From contig JAGOJO010000010.1 in NCBI GenBank assembly GCA_017995075.1, positions 1 through 57,747 of the forward strand: a stretch of DNA of 57,747 nt. Direction: 5' to 3'. The notes beneath the pieces were generated by a model that had not been told where the DNA came from, made no database searches, and saw only the letters and a list, made by a program, of their open reading frames with translations. The DNA comes from Bacteroidia bacterium (GTDB taxonomy: Bacteria; Bacteroidota; Bacteroidia; AKYH767-A; OLB10). The position numbers and the translations under genes are program-made. This document shows positions 31,321 through 41,386 of this stretch, piece after piece. Numbering within the stretch: the first letter of the stretch is position 1; the number at the start of each line of letters is the position of its first letter.

Positions 31321-32946
31321 ATGTCAAAGAACCACCCTTCCGGCCTTCCCTTCCTCTTCCTATCTGAAATGTGGGAACGCTTCGGCTATTACCTGATGAT
31401 CGGCATCTTCACCCTCTATCTCAAAGATGTAAAAGAGGGTTTCGCCATGACCGAAGCAGAAGCCTCTGATCTCTATGGTACATTCATAGCCCTCGTGTTT
31501 TTAACTCCCTTCCTCGGCGGACTCATAGCCGATCGTTATTGGGGATATACAAAAGCCATTGTGGTAGGTGGTATAATGATGGGTCTGGGATATTGTCTGA
31601 TGGGCATCCATCATCTTTATGCCTTATATGCCGGAATGTCGCTGGTGATTTTCGGGAACGGTTTCTTTAAGCCGAATATCTCCACTTTGCTGGGAAATAT
31701 TTATTCCACCGACGAGTACCGTCACCGGAAAGACGAAGGGTATAATATCTTTTACATGGGTATCAATATCGGTGCGTTCATCTGTAATTTCTTCGGTGCA
31801 GCGCTGCAGATTATGCTCGGCTGGGGCTGGGCATTTATGGCGGCGGGTGTTGGTATGTTCATCGGATTGTTTGTGTTCCTCTCCGGGAAGAAGCATTACG
31901 AAGGGTACGATAAGAAGAAAGGTATTCAGCAGGGCGATATGCCGATGATGCGCATTGTGGGAGTGATTCTCCTGCCTGCGGTTGTATTTGGTGTGATCGG
32001 ATGGTTGATACCGGATAATATTTTCGGCAGCGATAGCACGGATGCATTCATTATGAGTTGTCTGCCTGTATTGTATTTCTATGGCAACCTGTATTTCACA
32101 GCGCCTAAGGAGGAGAAAGCTCCGATCGGTGCCATGTTGGCCATCTTCGCAGTGGTGATTTTATTCTGGGCGGTGTTTAAACAAAACGGTTCTGCACTCA
32201 ACACCTGGGCCGACCGATATACCGACCGTTCATTGCAGGGAACAACAGAAGAAGTTTTCGGAGTATTGAAGCAATCGAAACAGCTGACCTATGCAAAAGA
32301 CACAGTGCCGGTATATGATGAGTATTTCCGTTTGCAGAAAGTGGATGGAGTAGTGAAGGAAGAAGTGAATTATCCTTTGTACTTCCGCAACGAACATCCG
32401 GAGAAGTTACCACAGGAGGGTGCCAGCATCAGTGTATGGGCCACGAACCTGAGTCAATCGATTAATCCGGGTTGGGTGATCATACTTACTCCGCTGGTGG
32501 TCGCCTTCTTCACCTTCCTGCGTGGAAGAAAGAAAGAGCCATCCACGCCTGCCAAAATCGCCTATGGACTATTCATCTCCGCACTCTCTGCATTGGTGAT
32601 GGTAGCCGCAGCCAAAGCCGGAAGTAATGGAGCAGAGAAGGTCAGTGTATGGTGGTTGATTTCTTGCTACGGTGTCATCACCATCGGCGAATTGTTTTTG
32701 AGTCCGATGGGATTGAGTCTGGTCTCGAAACTGAGTCCACCCCGTATCACCGCCCTCATGATGGGAGGATGGTTCCTAAGTACCTCCATTGGCAACAAGC
32801 TCAGCGGAGTACTCGCCAGCATGTGGGACAAATACGAAGACAAAACACACTTCTTCCTCCTAAATTGCTTCCTGCTCCTCATTGCCACCGGAATCGCCTT
32901 CTCCATGTTACGCTGGCTGAACCGGATTTTCAAGGCCAATACCTGA
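31321..32946 (+). CDS. POT-family proton-coupled peptide transporter
   Basis: 541 residues with 12-14 membrane helices. The POT signature is at the N-terminus: FLFLSEMWERFGYYLMIGIF (E-x-x-E-R-F-x-Y-Y). FLTPFLGGLIADRYWG and GNGFFKPNISTLLGN follow, with FYMGINIGAFIC in helix 5. It imports di- and tripeptides with protons. A periplasmic or cytosolic insert at about 300-390 carries the KVDGVVKEEVNYP segment, longer than in E. coli DtpA but usual in Bacteroidota. Codon use shifts to C-rich from about 32,470. Followed by a perfect palindrome at 32963. Confidence 0.92.
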   Translation: MSKNHPSGLPFLFLSEMWERFGYYLMIGIFTLYLKDVKEGFAMTEAEASDLYGTFIALVFLTPFLGGLIADRYWGYTKAIVVGGIMMGLGYCLMGIHHLYALYAGMSLVIFGNGFFKPNISTLLGNIYSTDEYRHRKDEGYNIFYMGINIGAFICNFFGAALQIMLGWGWAFMAAGVGMFIGLFVFLSGKKHYEGYDKKKGIQQGDMPMMRIVGVILLPAVVFGVIGWLIPDNIFGSDSTDAFIMSCLPVLYFYGNLYFTAPKEEKAPIGAMLAIFAVVILFWAVFKQNGSALNTWADRYTDRSLQGTTEEVFGVLKQSKQLTYAKDTVPVYDEYFRLQKVDGVVKEEVNYPLYFRNEHPEKLPQEGASISVWATNLSQSINPGWVIILTPLVVAFFTFLRGRKKEPSTPAKIAYGLFISALSALVMVAAAKAGSNGAEKVSVWWLISCYGVITIGELFLSPMGLSLVSKLSPPRITALMMGGWFLSTSIGNKLSGVLASMWDKYEDKTHFFLLNCFLLLIATGIAFSMLRWLNRIFKANT

Positions 32947-32962
32947 TTCATCCCCGATCCCC

Positions 32963-33010
32963 GCCCATCCCGGTAGGGACGTTGCATGCAATGTCCCTAC
33001 CGGGATGGGC
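32963..33010. repeat. 48-bp near-perfect palindrome (TAGGGAC...GTCCCTA)
   Basis: GCCCATCCCGGTAGGGAC (32963-32980) and its exact reverse complement (32993-33010) flank GTTGCATGCAAT, itself nearly palindromic. No T tail. Palindromes with a GTAGGG...CCCTAC core and a TGCATGCA-like centre are seen as multicopy intergenic elements in other bacteria; here I see one full copy. Confidence 0.85.
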
Positions 33011-33080
33011 CGGATAAATATTTTCCGGTGCATTATGGTTTTTCCGAAAAATCACTACCTTTATTTTAAAATTTTGGTAT

Positions 33081-35750
33081 ATGAAAAACCTTTACCTCAC
33101 CCTCGCCGGCATCTTCATTTTTATCCTCACCGGCACCGCCCAGGAAATCCAATGGCAGAATACGATTGGGGGGAGTCAAAAGGATAGATTATTGACAATA
33201 AGGCCAACAACTGATAAAGGTTATATAATTGGTGGACAATCAGAATCCAATATTTCTGTAAATAAGTCAGAAAATTGTTTTGGCGGGTATGATTACTGGA
33301 TTTTAAAAGTAGATTCAAATGGAGTAGTTCAGTGGGATAATACTATAGGTGGTAGCGGTATAGAATACATTTCATCTGTTGAGCAAATTGCTGATGGAGG
33401 TTATATAGTGGGAGGGACTTCATTTTCCGGTATTTCAGGAGATAAATCTGAAAATTGTTATGGGGGAGCTGATTACTGGATTTTAAAAATCGATATGAAT
33501 GGCAATATCCTGTGGCAAAATACAATTGGTGGAATTAATGATGATTATTTGTCATCTATTCAACAAACTTTCGATGGCGGATTTATTTTGGGAGGAAGTT
33601 CTTTATCAGGCATTTCCGGAGATAAGATGGAAAATAATATTGGACTACATGATTATTGGATTGTTAGAGTTGATTCTCTTGGTAACATTCAATCGCAGAA
33701 TACAATCGGAGGAAGTGATGACGATTATTTATCTGCGATTCAACAAACAAAAGATGGAGGATATATATTAGCTGGGTGTTCTTCTTCAGGAATTTCTGGT
33801 GATAAGAATGAAAATTCTATTGGCGTATTAGATTATTGGATAGTCAAAGTGAATTCAAGTGGAGTGATAGAGTGGCAAAATACCATCGGTGGGACAAATC
33901 ATGAAAATTTATATTCTATTCAGCAAACAACTGATGGAGGTTATTTGTTGGGAGGCATTTCCGCCTCAGATTTGTCAGTTGATAAATCTGAAAATTGTTT
34001 GGGCAGTTTGGATTATTGGATCGTAAAAACAGATTCAATAGGTGTAATTCAATGGGAAAATACAATAGGGGGAAATAGTAGTGATTTGTTATTTTCGTTA
34101 CATCAAGCGTCTGATGGTGGATTTATTTTGGGAGGAGCTTCTGCCTCAAATATTTCTTCTGATAAGCTAGAAAATCTGGAAAATGCCAATGGCTATGAAG
34201 ATTTCTGGGTTGTTAAATTGGATCAACAGGGAAATATACAATGGCAAAACACAATTGGAGGAAGCGATACGGATCGTTTGTTATTCATTCAGGAATCTGA
34301 AGAAGGCAATTATATTTTGGGTGGGTGGTCAAGCTCAAATAAAACTGGGGACAAGACAGGAAACTGCCTTGGCAATGAAGACTATTGGATCATCAAACTC
34401 ACAGATAAATACAATCTGATTTCCGGAAAAACATTCGCCGATCTGAACAGCAACAGCATTCAGGATAACGGAGAACCTTCTCTTACCGGAAAAAAAATCA
34501 CTGAACAAAGTACAGGGCGCTTTTCTTTTTCGCAGACGAATGGACAGTACTATGTTTCCGTCTTGGATACTGGCAACTACACCGTTTCGGCATCATCACA
34601 GATGTGGTATTATCCCAATCCAGGTCTGCACACTGCCACATTCACCGGCACAAACCAAACCGATTCCCTCAACGACTTCGCTTATCAACCAATAGGAAAC
34701 TTCGACGACGTTTGCGTAACCATTACTCCATTGGGTCAATTTCGCAGCGGATTTTCTGCTTCGTATCAAATCAACTACGGCAACTATGGAACAACCACTA
34801 TTGCGCCAACCATTTATTTCTATCCGGATACAAATGTTTCGTTTCAGTCAGCAACATTAACTCCCTCACAAATTACACCTGATTCAGTGCTTTGGAATCT
34901 TCCTGCATTAACACCTTTTCAAACCGGCAGTATCATCGTAACGGTCAACCTCAATCTCGGACTACCCATCGGTACACTCATCAACAGCAGAGCCCACATC
35001 GAGCCATACTTAACAGACGCTAACCCATCGTGTAACAACAGCAATTGGGAAGTATATACCACCGGCTCCTTCGATCCCAACGATATCATCGTAGATAAAA
35101 CGGTACTCACAACCACCCAACTCAGCACCTCCCCCTGGCTCGAGTACATCATCCGCTTTCAAAACACCGGGAACGATACGGCTTTTACCGTGAAAATTCT
35201 CAATCCGATTGACACCAACAAACTCGATATCTCTTCGATTGAATTTGTGAACGCTTCGCATCCGGTGAATATTAACTGGATCAACTATCAGCGCAACATG
35301 GAGTTTAAATTCGAAAATATTTTATTGCCCGATAGCAATACCAACGAACCCCTCTCACACGGTTTCGTTCGTTATCGCATCCAACCCAAAACAACACTCA
35401 ACGCAGGCGATTCTATCACCAACTTCGCCGCCATCTACTTCGATTTCAACGAGCCGGTCATTACCAATACAGCAACAACCATCATTGTTCTCCCCACCGG
35501 ACTCGCTAACTCATCACCAACACCCGGCAAACTCCTCATCTTCCCAAACCCGGCAGAGAATTCAATCAGCATCTCCGGCATTCAACTCGAAAATGGAAAA
35601 GCACAACTGCGCTTGATGGACATCTACGGAAAACTAATCCTCGAAAAAACTATCATCGAAACATCTGCTAACCTTGAAACCGATCAACTCGCAAAAGGAG
35701 TTTATCTGATTCAATCTGGCGGCAGGCGGGCAACGTTTGTGAAACAATAA
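33081..35750 (+). CDS. T9SS propeller protein, paralog 1
   Basis: 889 residues. Signal peptide MKNLYLTLAGIFIFILTGTA, cleaved before QEIQWQ. Residues about 22-445 are seven repeats of about 60 residues, each with (W)QNTIGG...SIQQT.DGGYILGG...ISGDK.EN..G..DYWIVK.DS.G.I; seven such repeats suggest a seven-bladed beta-propeller. Then an SdrD-B-like domain (ISGKTFADLNSNSIQDNGE), a conserved domain beginning DDVCVTITPLG, a DUF7619-like domain (DPNDIIVDK, RFQNTGNDTAFTVKILNPID) and a T9SS type A tail (LLIFPNPAENSISISG to ATFVKQ). A secreted, surface-attached or adhesive protein. First of four tandem paralogs; only this one lacks the MKSFLNSRKDE leader. Confidence 0.88.
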   Translation: MKNLYLTLAGIFIFILTGTAQEIQWQNTIGGSQKDRLLTIRPTTDKGYIIGGQSESNISVNKSENCFGGYDYWILKVDSNGVVQWDNTIGGSGIEYISSVEQIADGGYIVGGTSFSGISGDKSENCYGGADYWILKIDMNGNILWQNTIGGINDDYLSSIQQTFDGGFILGGSSLSGISGDKMENNIGLHDYWIVRVDSLGNIQSQNTIGGSDDDYLSAIQQTKDGGYILAGCSSSGISGDKNENSIGVLDYWIVKVNSSGVIEWQNTIGGTNHENLYSIQQTTDGGYLLGGISASDLSVDKSENCLGSLDYWIVKTDSIGVIQWENTIGGNSSDLLFSLHQASDGGFILGGASASNISSDKLENLENANGYEDFWVVKLDQQGNIQWQNTIGGSDTDRLLFIQESEEGNYILGGWSSSNKTGDKTGNCLGNEDYWIIKLTDKYNLISGKTFADLNSNSIQDNGEPSLTGKKITEQSTGRFSFSQTNGQYYVSVLDTGNYTVSASSQMWYYPNPGLHTATFTGTNQTDSLNDFAYQPIGNFDDVCVTITPLGQFRSGFSASYQINYGNYGTTTIAPTIYFYPDTNVSFQSATLTPSQITPDSVLWNLPALTPFQTGSIIVTVNLNLGLPIGTLINSRAHIEPYLTDANPSCNNSNWEVYTTGSFDPNDIIVDKTVLTTTQLSTSPWLEYIIRFQNTGNDTAFTVKILNPIDTNKLDISSIEFVNASHPVNINWINYQRNMEFKFENILLPDSNTNEPLSHGFVRYRIQPKTTLNAGDSITNFAAIYFDFNEPVITNTATTIIVLPTGLANSSPTPGKLLIFPNPAENSISISGIQLENGKAQLRLMDIYGKLILEKTIIETSANLETDQLAKGVYLIQSGGRRATFVKQ

Positions 35751-35775
35751 GCAACCTCTCGCTAAAAATAGAATT

Positions 35776-38553
35776 ATGAAATCGTTTTTAAATTCCCGTA
35801 AAGATGAATTAGCAAATTGCCATAGGCCAGGAGCTTGCCTCGTTGGGCAAATTGCCGCAGGCCTCGAGCTTGCCTCGATGGGCCAATTGCTCAAATTGAT
35901 AGCATCTCTATTAATATTGATAATGCTCAGTTCTGAAAAAACTTTCGCCCAGGAAATCGAATGGCAGAAAACGATCGGGGGGAGTGCAAGTGATGTGCTA
36001 ACCGTAATTAAGCAAACTGCAGATGGTGGTTATATATTTGGTGGATCATCTTCATCAAATATCTCTAATGAAAAGACAGAGAATAGCCAAGGGTTGTCGG
36101 ATTATTGGATTGTAAAAACCGATGAAGCTGGGAATATTCAATGGCAAAATACAATTGGCGGTAATGGAAATGAATGGCTATGCGCCATCCAGCAAACTAC
36201 TGATGGAGGTTATATTTTAGGCGGTTATTCTAATTCAAATGCCTCTGGAGATAAAGGGGAAAACTCTTTAGGGGCCTATGATTACTGGATTGTAAAAACG
36301 AATGCCACCGGGAGTATCCAATGGCAAAATACAATTGGGGGTAGTTTAGATGACGAGTTAGCCTCACTTCAGCAAACCTCTGATGGGGGATACATCCTGG
36401 GCGGAAGTTCTGAATCTGACATTTCAGGAGATAAGACAGAAAATAGTTTGGGAGATTATGATTACTGGCTTGTTAAAATAGATATGTTTGGTAATATCCT
36501 TTGGCAGAATACAATTGGTGGTGGTTCTACTGACCTGCTGAACTCTCTTCAACAAACATCGGATGGAGGCTATATTTTGGGAGGGATTTCAATATCAAAC
36601 ATCTTCAGCGATAAGACAGAGAACTGTATCGGGAGTGATGATTACTGGATCATTAAAACAGATGGGGTCGGTAATATTCAGTGGCAAAATACAATTGGTG
36701 GAGGTATGACAGATGCTTTATATTCAATTCAAAATACACCTGACGGAGGCTATATTTTAGGTGGATATTCCACTTCGAATCTCTCTGGAGATAAAACAGA
36801 AAATAGTCGAGGATATTGGGATAAATGGATTGTGAAAACTGATGGGGGTGGAAATATTCAATGGCAGAATACGATTGGTGGCAGTAGAGGAGATGATGTG
36901 TACTCAATAGATCAAACTTTTGATGGGGGGTATATTTTAAGCGGAAGTTCTTCCTCAAATATATCCGGTGATAAGACAGAAAATGGAGTAGGATCTGGTG
37001 ATTATTGGATCGTAAAAACCGATATAATTGGCAATATCGAATGGCAGAATACAATCGGTGGTGGTTTAAGTGATTATATGATGTCTATTGAGCAAACTAT
37101 GGATGGAGGATTTATTTTGGGTGGACATTCAGGCTCCTCTATCTCAGGGGATAAGTCGGAAAATTGTCGAGGGGGTAATGACTACTGGATCGTAAAACTG
37201 ACAGGCAAGTATAATTTGATACTAGGAAAGTTGTTTGCAGATATAAATAGCAATGGGATTCAGGACAGCGGAGAACTACCGATGGCTGCACAAATGATTA
37301 CCGAACAAAGCACAAGTCGTTTCACTTTCACCGATGAGAATGGTTATTATAGATTGTCGGTTCTCGATACCGGAAATTTCACCGTGTCCGCCCAATCCAT
37401 AAACTGGTATAACCCTTCTCCCGTATCTCAATTAGCCACCTTCAACGGCAACCAACAAGCCGACTCCCTCAACGATTTTGCCTTCCAACCACAAGGAGTC
37501 TATGAAGATGTTTGTGTAACCATTACTCCATTAGGAAATTTTCGCAGCGGCTTCAATTCGAGTTATATGATCAGTTACGGCAATTACGGTACTTCCACAG
37601 TATCAAATCCTGTCTTATATTTTTATCCTTACAGCAATGTAACTTTTCAGTCAGCAACATTAACTCCCTCACAAATCACACCTGATTCAGTGCTTTGGAA
37701 TCTTCCTGCATTAACACCTTTTCAAACCGGAAGTATCATTATCACCGTAAATGTTGACCTTGGACTCCCCATCGGTACTCTCATTAACAGTAGAGCTCAC
37801 ATCGAGCCTTACCTCACCGATGATAACCCATCGTGCAACAACAGCAATTGGGAAGTATACACCACCGGTTCCATAGATCCCAACGATATCATAGTCAGCG
37901 AAGATACACTTACCACCACTCAAGTCAGCACAGCTCCCTGGCTCGAGTACATCATTCGCTTTCAGAACACTGGTAACGATACCGCTTTCACCGTAAAAAT
38001 TCTAAATCCCATTGATACAAATAAACTCGATATCTCTTCGATTGAATTCGTAAATGCTTCGCATCCGGTGAATATTAACTGGATCAACTATCAACGCAAC
38101 ATGGAGTTTAAGTTCGATAATATTTTATTACCCGATAGCAATATCAACGAACCACTCTCGCACGGCTTCGTTCGTTATCGCATCCAGCCCAAAACAACAC
38201 TCAACGCCGGCGATTCTATCACCAACTTCGCCGCCATCTACTTCGACTTTAACGAGCCGGTCATCACCAACACCGCCAAAACCATCATCGTTCTCCCCAC
38301 CGGACTCCCCGGCACAAACCCATCTCCCGGCAAACTGCTTGTGTTTCCAAATCCTGCAGAGAATTCAATCAGCATCTCCGGAATACAGTTGGAAAACGGG
38401 AAAGCTCAATTACGTTTGATGGATATCTATGGAAAACTAATCCTCGAAAAAACTATCGCCGAAACAACTGCTAACCTCGAAACCAATCAACTTGCAAAAG
38501 GAGTATATCTCATTCAATCTGGGGGTAGTCGGGCAACGTTTGTGAAACAATAG
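35776..38553 (+). CDS. T9SS propeller protein, paralog 2
   Basis: 925 residues with the same layout as paralog 1: seven WQNTIGG repeats (about 55-480), SdrD-B-like domain, conserved DVCVTITPLG domain, DUF7619-like domain and T9SS tail ending RATFVKQ. The leader is unusual: MKSFLNSRKDELAN, then a 35-residue piece (HRPGACLVGQIAAGLELASM) encoded by two imperfect copies of a short GC-rich repeat, then the real hydrophobic signal LLKLIASLLILIMLSS. A start at the ATG near 35878 (MGQLLKLIASLL) would give a normal signal peptide without that piece. Starts 25 bases after paralog 1; the upstream 27 bases are shared with paralogs 3 and 4. Confidence 0.86.
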   Translation: MKSFLNSRKDELANCHRPGACLVGQIAAGLELASMGQLLKLIASLLILIMLSSEKTFAQEIEWQKTIGGSASDVLTVIKQTADGGYIFGGSSSSNISNEKTENSQGLSDYWIVKTDEAGNIQWQNTIGGNGNEWLCAIQQTTDGGYILGGYSNSNASGDKGENSLGAYDYWIVKTNATGSIQWQNTIGGSLDDELASLQQTSDGGYILGGSSESDISGDKTENSLGDYDYWLVKIDMFGNILWQNTIGGGSTDLLNSLQQTSDGGYILGGISISNIFSDKTENCIGSDDYWIIKTDGVGNIQWQNTIGGGMTDALYSIQNTPDGGYILGGYSTSNLSGDKTENSRGYWDKWIVKTDGGGNIQWQNTIGGSRGDDVYSIDQTFDGGYILSGSSSSNISGDKTENGVGSGDYWIVKTDIIGNIEWQNTIGGGLSDYMMSIEQTMDGGFILGGHSGSSISGDKSENCRGGNDYWIVKLTGKYNLILGKLFADINSNGIQDSGELPMAAQMITEQSTSRFTFTDENGYYRLSVLDTGNFTVSAQSINWYNPSPVSQLATFNGNQQADSLNDFAFQPQGVYEDVCVTITPLGNFRSGFNSSYMISYGNYGTSTVSNPVLYFYPYSNVTFQSATLTPSQITPDSVLWNLPALTPFQTGSIIITVNVDLGLPIGTLINSRAHIEPYLTDDNPSCNNSNWEVYTTGSIDPNDIIVSEDTLTTTQVSTAPWLEYIIRFQNTGNDTAFTVKILNPIDTNKLDISSIEFVNASHPVNINWINYQRNMEFKFDNILLPDSNINEPLSHGFVRYRIQPKTTLNAGDSITNFAAIYFDFNEPVITNTAKTIIVLPTGLPGTNPSPGKLLVFPNPAENSISISGIQLENGKAQLRLMDIYGKLILEKTIAETTANLETNQLAKGVYLIQSGGSRATFVKQ
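35819..35885. repeat. Short repeat inserted in the paralog 2 leader
   Basis: Two imperfect copies of AGCTTGCCTCG-containing units of about 33 bp, with GGCAAATTGCC between. They replace the 8-bp array found at the same place in paralogs 3 and 4. Confidence 0.6.
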
Positions 38554-38577
38554 TAACCACTAACTAAAAATAGAATT

Positions 38578-41361
38578 ATGAAATCGTTTTTAAATTCCCG
38601 TAAAGATGAATTCGCAAATTACCTAATTAGCAAATTAGCAAATTGGCAAATTGGCAAATTCTTTAAGTTGATAGTTCTCATTCTTTCAATGAATTTTCTG
38701 GTTTCCACAAACTCCTTCTCCCAGGAAATTCAATGGCAGAATACGATCGGAGGGGATTCTACAGATGAATTACGATCTATAGGACGAACATTAGATGGAG
38801 GCTTTATATTGGGTGGAACCTCAGTATCAACTTCCTCTGGGGATAAGTCCATAAACTCCATAAGAGAAGATTATTGGGTAGTAAAGACAGATTCTTTAGG
38901 TGTCGTTCAATGGGATAAGACCATCAGAGCGTATGAAAAAGATTATCTATATTCAGTTAGCCAGACGACAGATGGTAAGTATATTTTGGGTGGATATTCA
39001 TACTCCGACAGTGGTGCTAATAAGTCTGAAGATGCAATTCCCATGCAAGGTTCAAATAATAATTCCAAAGATTATTGGATAGTAAAAATTAATGCAGCAG
39101 GTAACGTAAATTGGGACAATACGATTGGCGGGAATTCTGATGATTTATTAATCTCAATACAACAAACTACAGATGGAGGGTATATACTTGGAGGGAAATC
39201 TAAGTCTCTTTCTTCCTACGATAAAACAGAAAACTATATAGGACCGGTTGGCTATTTTGACTATTGGATTGTGAAAGTTAATTCTACAGGGATAATCCAA
39301 TGGCAAAATACAATTGGGGGAAGCTCTTCTGATGAATTAACGTCCATTAGACAAACTACCGACGGAGGCTATATTTTGGGTGGGTTTTCTTCTTCAAATA
39401 TATCCGGGGATAAAACGGAAAATTGTATTGGAGGTTGGGATTACTGGATCGTAAAGGTGGATTCGTTGGGAGTAGTCCAGTGGCAGAATACGATCGGGGG
39501 AAATGGCAATGAACAGTTGAATGATGTCCAACTAACTTTTGATGGTGGGTATGTATTAGGTGGGTGGTCAGAATCTAACATATCAGGTGATAAAACGGAA
39601 AATAGTAAAGGCGATCGGGATTTTTGGATCGTGAAAGTTGATTCATTGGGGGTAATTCAATGGGAGAATACAATTGGTGGGTACTACTATGATGAACTAA
39701 ACGCGTTGCAACAAACGCCCGATGGGGGCTATCTTTTGGGAGGGTATTCTAATTCAATTATTTCAGGAGATAAAATAGAGGACAGCCGTAACTTTTTGGG
39801 GGGCTATGGAGATTATTGGATCGTCAAGATAGACTCGCTGGGTATGATTCAATGGCAAAAGTCATTTGGTGGAGACGGTTATGATTATCTTACTTCAATT
39901 CAACTTACTTCTGATGAAGGTTGTATATTGGGAGGGTATTCTTATTCAAATATTTCAAAAGATAAAACAGAAAACCCTTACGGTTCCTGTGATTTTTGGG
40001 TTTTAAAGCTGACCAGTAATTATAATTTGATTACTGGGAAAATATATGCTGATATAAACAGTAATGGCATACAGGATATTGGTGAAACAGCTTTAGCTAA
40101 TAAAAAAGTAACAGAAACGAGTACCGGAAGATTTGCATTCAGTAATCAACAAGGGGATTATTCTGTTGCTGTTCTAGATACAGGGAATTACAATGTTTCT
40201 ACGCAACCAATAACATGGTACAATACTTTGCCGGTAATTCATTCCGCAACATTTTCAGGACTGCATCAAAAAGATTCACTTAAAGATTTTGCATTTCAGC
40301 CAATCGGTAGTTATGAAGATGTTTGTGTTGATATTACTCCAATGGGGGCATTCCGGAGTGGATTTAGTGCGAATTATTTAATCAGCTATAGCAACAATGG
40401 AACTACTACGGTTGCACCATCTGTATATTTCTTCCCTTCCGGAAATATCACGTATCAGTCGGCATCAATTGTTCCTGTACAAATTACACCTGATTCTGTA
40501 ATATGGAATCTTCCGGCATTACTTCCATTCCAGACAGGAAGTTTTATTGTTACAGTGCAGATTAATCTGGGATTGAGCATGGGAACTTTGATCAATTCGT
40601 CGGTACACATTGAGCCTTACATTACTGATGTCAATCCCAGTTGCAACAACAGCAATTGGGAAGTACGTACTACAGGTTCTTATGATCCCAATGATATCCT
40701 TGTGAGTGAATTTTCATTTACTACTACACAAATCAGCAATTCGCCCTGGCTGGATTACTATATCCGTTTCCAAAATACCGGGAACGATACCGCTTTCACG
40801 GTAAAAATTCTCAATCCGATTGATACCAATAAACTCGATATCTCCTCGATTGAATTCGTGAACGCTTCACATCCGGTGAATATTAATTGGAGTAAACTCC
40901 AGAATAGTATGGAGTTTAAGTTTGAGAATATTCTCCTGCCTGATAGTATTACCAATGAAGCGCTCTCCCATGGATTATTGCATTATCGAATTCGCTCCCA
41001 AAGCACGTTGAATGCAGGAGATACTATTAAAAATTTCGCATTCATCTACTTCGACTTCAACGATCCGGTAATCACCAACACCGCCAAAACCATCATCGTT
41101 CTCCCCACCGGACTCCCCGGCACAATCCCATCACCCGGCAAATTGCTCGTCTTCCCAAATCCTGCAGAGAATTCAATCAGCATCTCCGGCATACAGCTCG
41201 AAAACGGTAAAGCTCAACTGCGTTTGATGGATATATACGGAAAACTCATCCTCGAAAAAACTATCGCCGAAACAACTGCTAATCTTGAAACGGATCAACT
41301 CGCAAAAGGAGTGTATCTGATTCAATCTGGCGGCAGCCGAGCAACGTTTGTGAAACAATAA
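38578..41361 (+). CDS. T9SS propeller protein, paralog 3
   Basis: 927 residues, same layout: seven repeats (the second reads VQWDKTIRAYEKDYL, the most divergent), SdrD-B-like domain (ITGKIYADINSNGIQDIGE), DVCVDITPMG domain, DUF7619-like domain and T9SS tail RATFVKQ. The N-terminus is MKSFLNSRKDEFANYLIS followed by KLANWQIGKFFKLIVLILSM; the part from EFANY to WQIG is encoded by six 8-bp units (38609-38656), and the hydrophobic signal starts only after them. Change by one unit would shift the frame before the signal. The mid-part (40,020-40,700) is AT-richer and more diverged than in the other paralogs, while the DUF7619 part is nearly identical. Confidence 0.87.
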   Translation: MKSFLNSRKDEFANYLISKLANWQIGKFFKLIVLILSMNFLVSTNSFSQEIQWQNTIGGDSTDELRSIGRTLDGGFILGGTSVSTSSGDKSINSIREDYWVVKTDSLGVVQWDKTIRAYEKDYLYSVSQTTDGKYILGGYSYSDSGANKSEDAIPMQGSNNNSKDYWIVKINAAGNVNWDNTIGGNSDDLLISIQQTTDGGYILGGKSKSLSSYDKTENYIGPVGYFDYWIVKVNSTGIIQWQNTIGGSSSDELTSIRQTTDGGYILGGFSSSNISGDKTENCIGGWDYWIVKVDSLGVVQWQNTIGGNGNEQLNDVQLTFDGGYVLGGWSESNISGDKTENSKGDRDFWIVKVDSLGVIQWENTIGGYYYDELNALQQTPDGGYLLGGYSNSIISGDKIEDSRNFLGGYGDYWIVKIDSLGMIQWQKSFGGDGYDYLTSIQLTSDEGCILGGYSYSNISKDKTENPYGSCDFWVLKLTSNYNLITGKIYADINSNGIQDIGETALANKKVTETSTGRFAFSNQQGDYSVAVLDTGNYNVSTQPITWYNTLPVIHSATFSGLHQKDSLKDFAFQPIGSYEDVCVDITPMGAFRSGFSANYLISYSNNGTTTVAPSVYFFPSGNITYQSASIVPVQITPDSVIWNLPALLPFQTGSFIVTVQINLGLSMGTLINSSVHIEPYITDVNPSCNNSNWEVRTTGSYDPNDILVSEFSFTTTQISNSPWLDYYIRFQNTGNDTAFTVKILNPIDTNKLDISSIEFVNASHPVNINWSKLQNSMEFKFENILLPDSITNEALSHGLLHYRIRSQSTLNAGDTIKNFAFIYFDFNDPVITNTAKTIIVLPTGLPGTIPSPGKLLVFPNPAENSISISGIQLENGKAQLRLMDIYGKLILEKTIAETTANLETDQLAKGVYLIQSGGSRATFVKQ
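38609..38656 (+). repeat. 8-bp tandem repeat in the paralog 3 leader
   Basis: Six units of 8 bp: AATTCGCA, AATTACCT, AATTAGCA twice, AATTGGCA twice. Eight is not a multiple of three, so gain or loss of a unit shifts the reading frame of the signal peptide. Confidence 0.85.
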
Positions 41362-41386
41362 GCAACCTCTCGCTAAAAATAAAATT

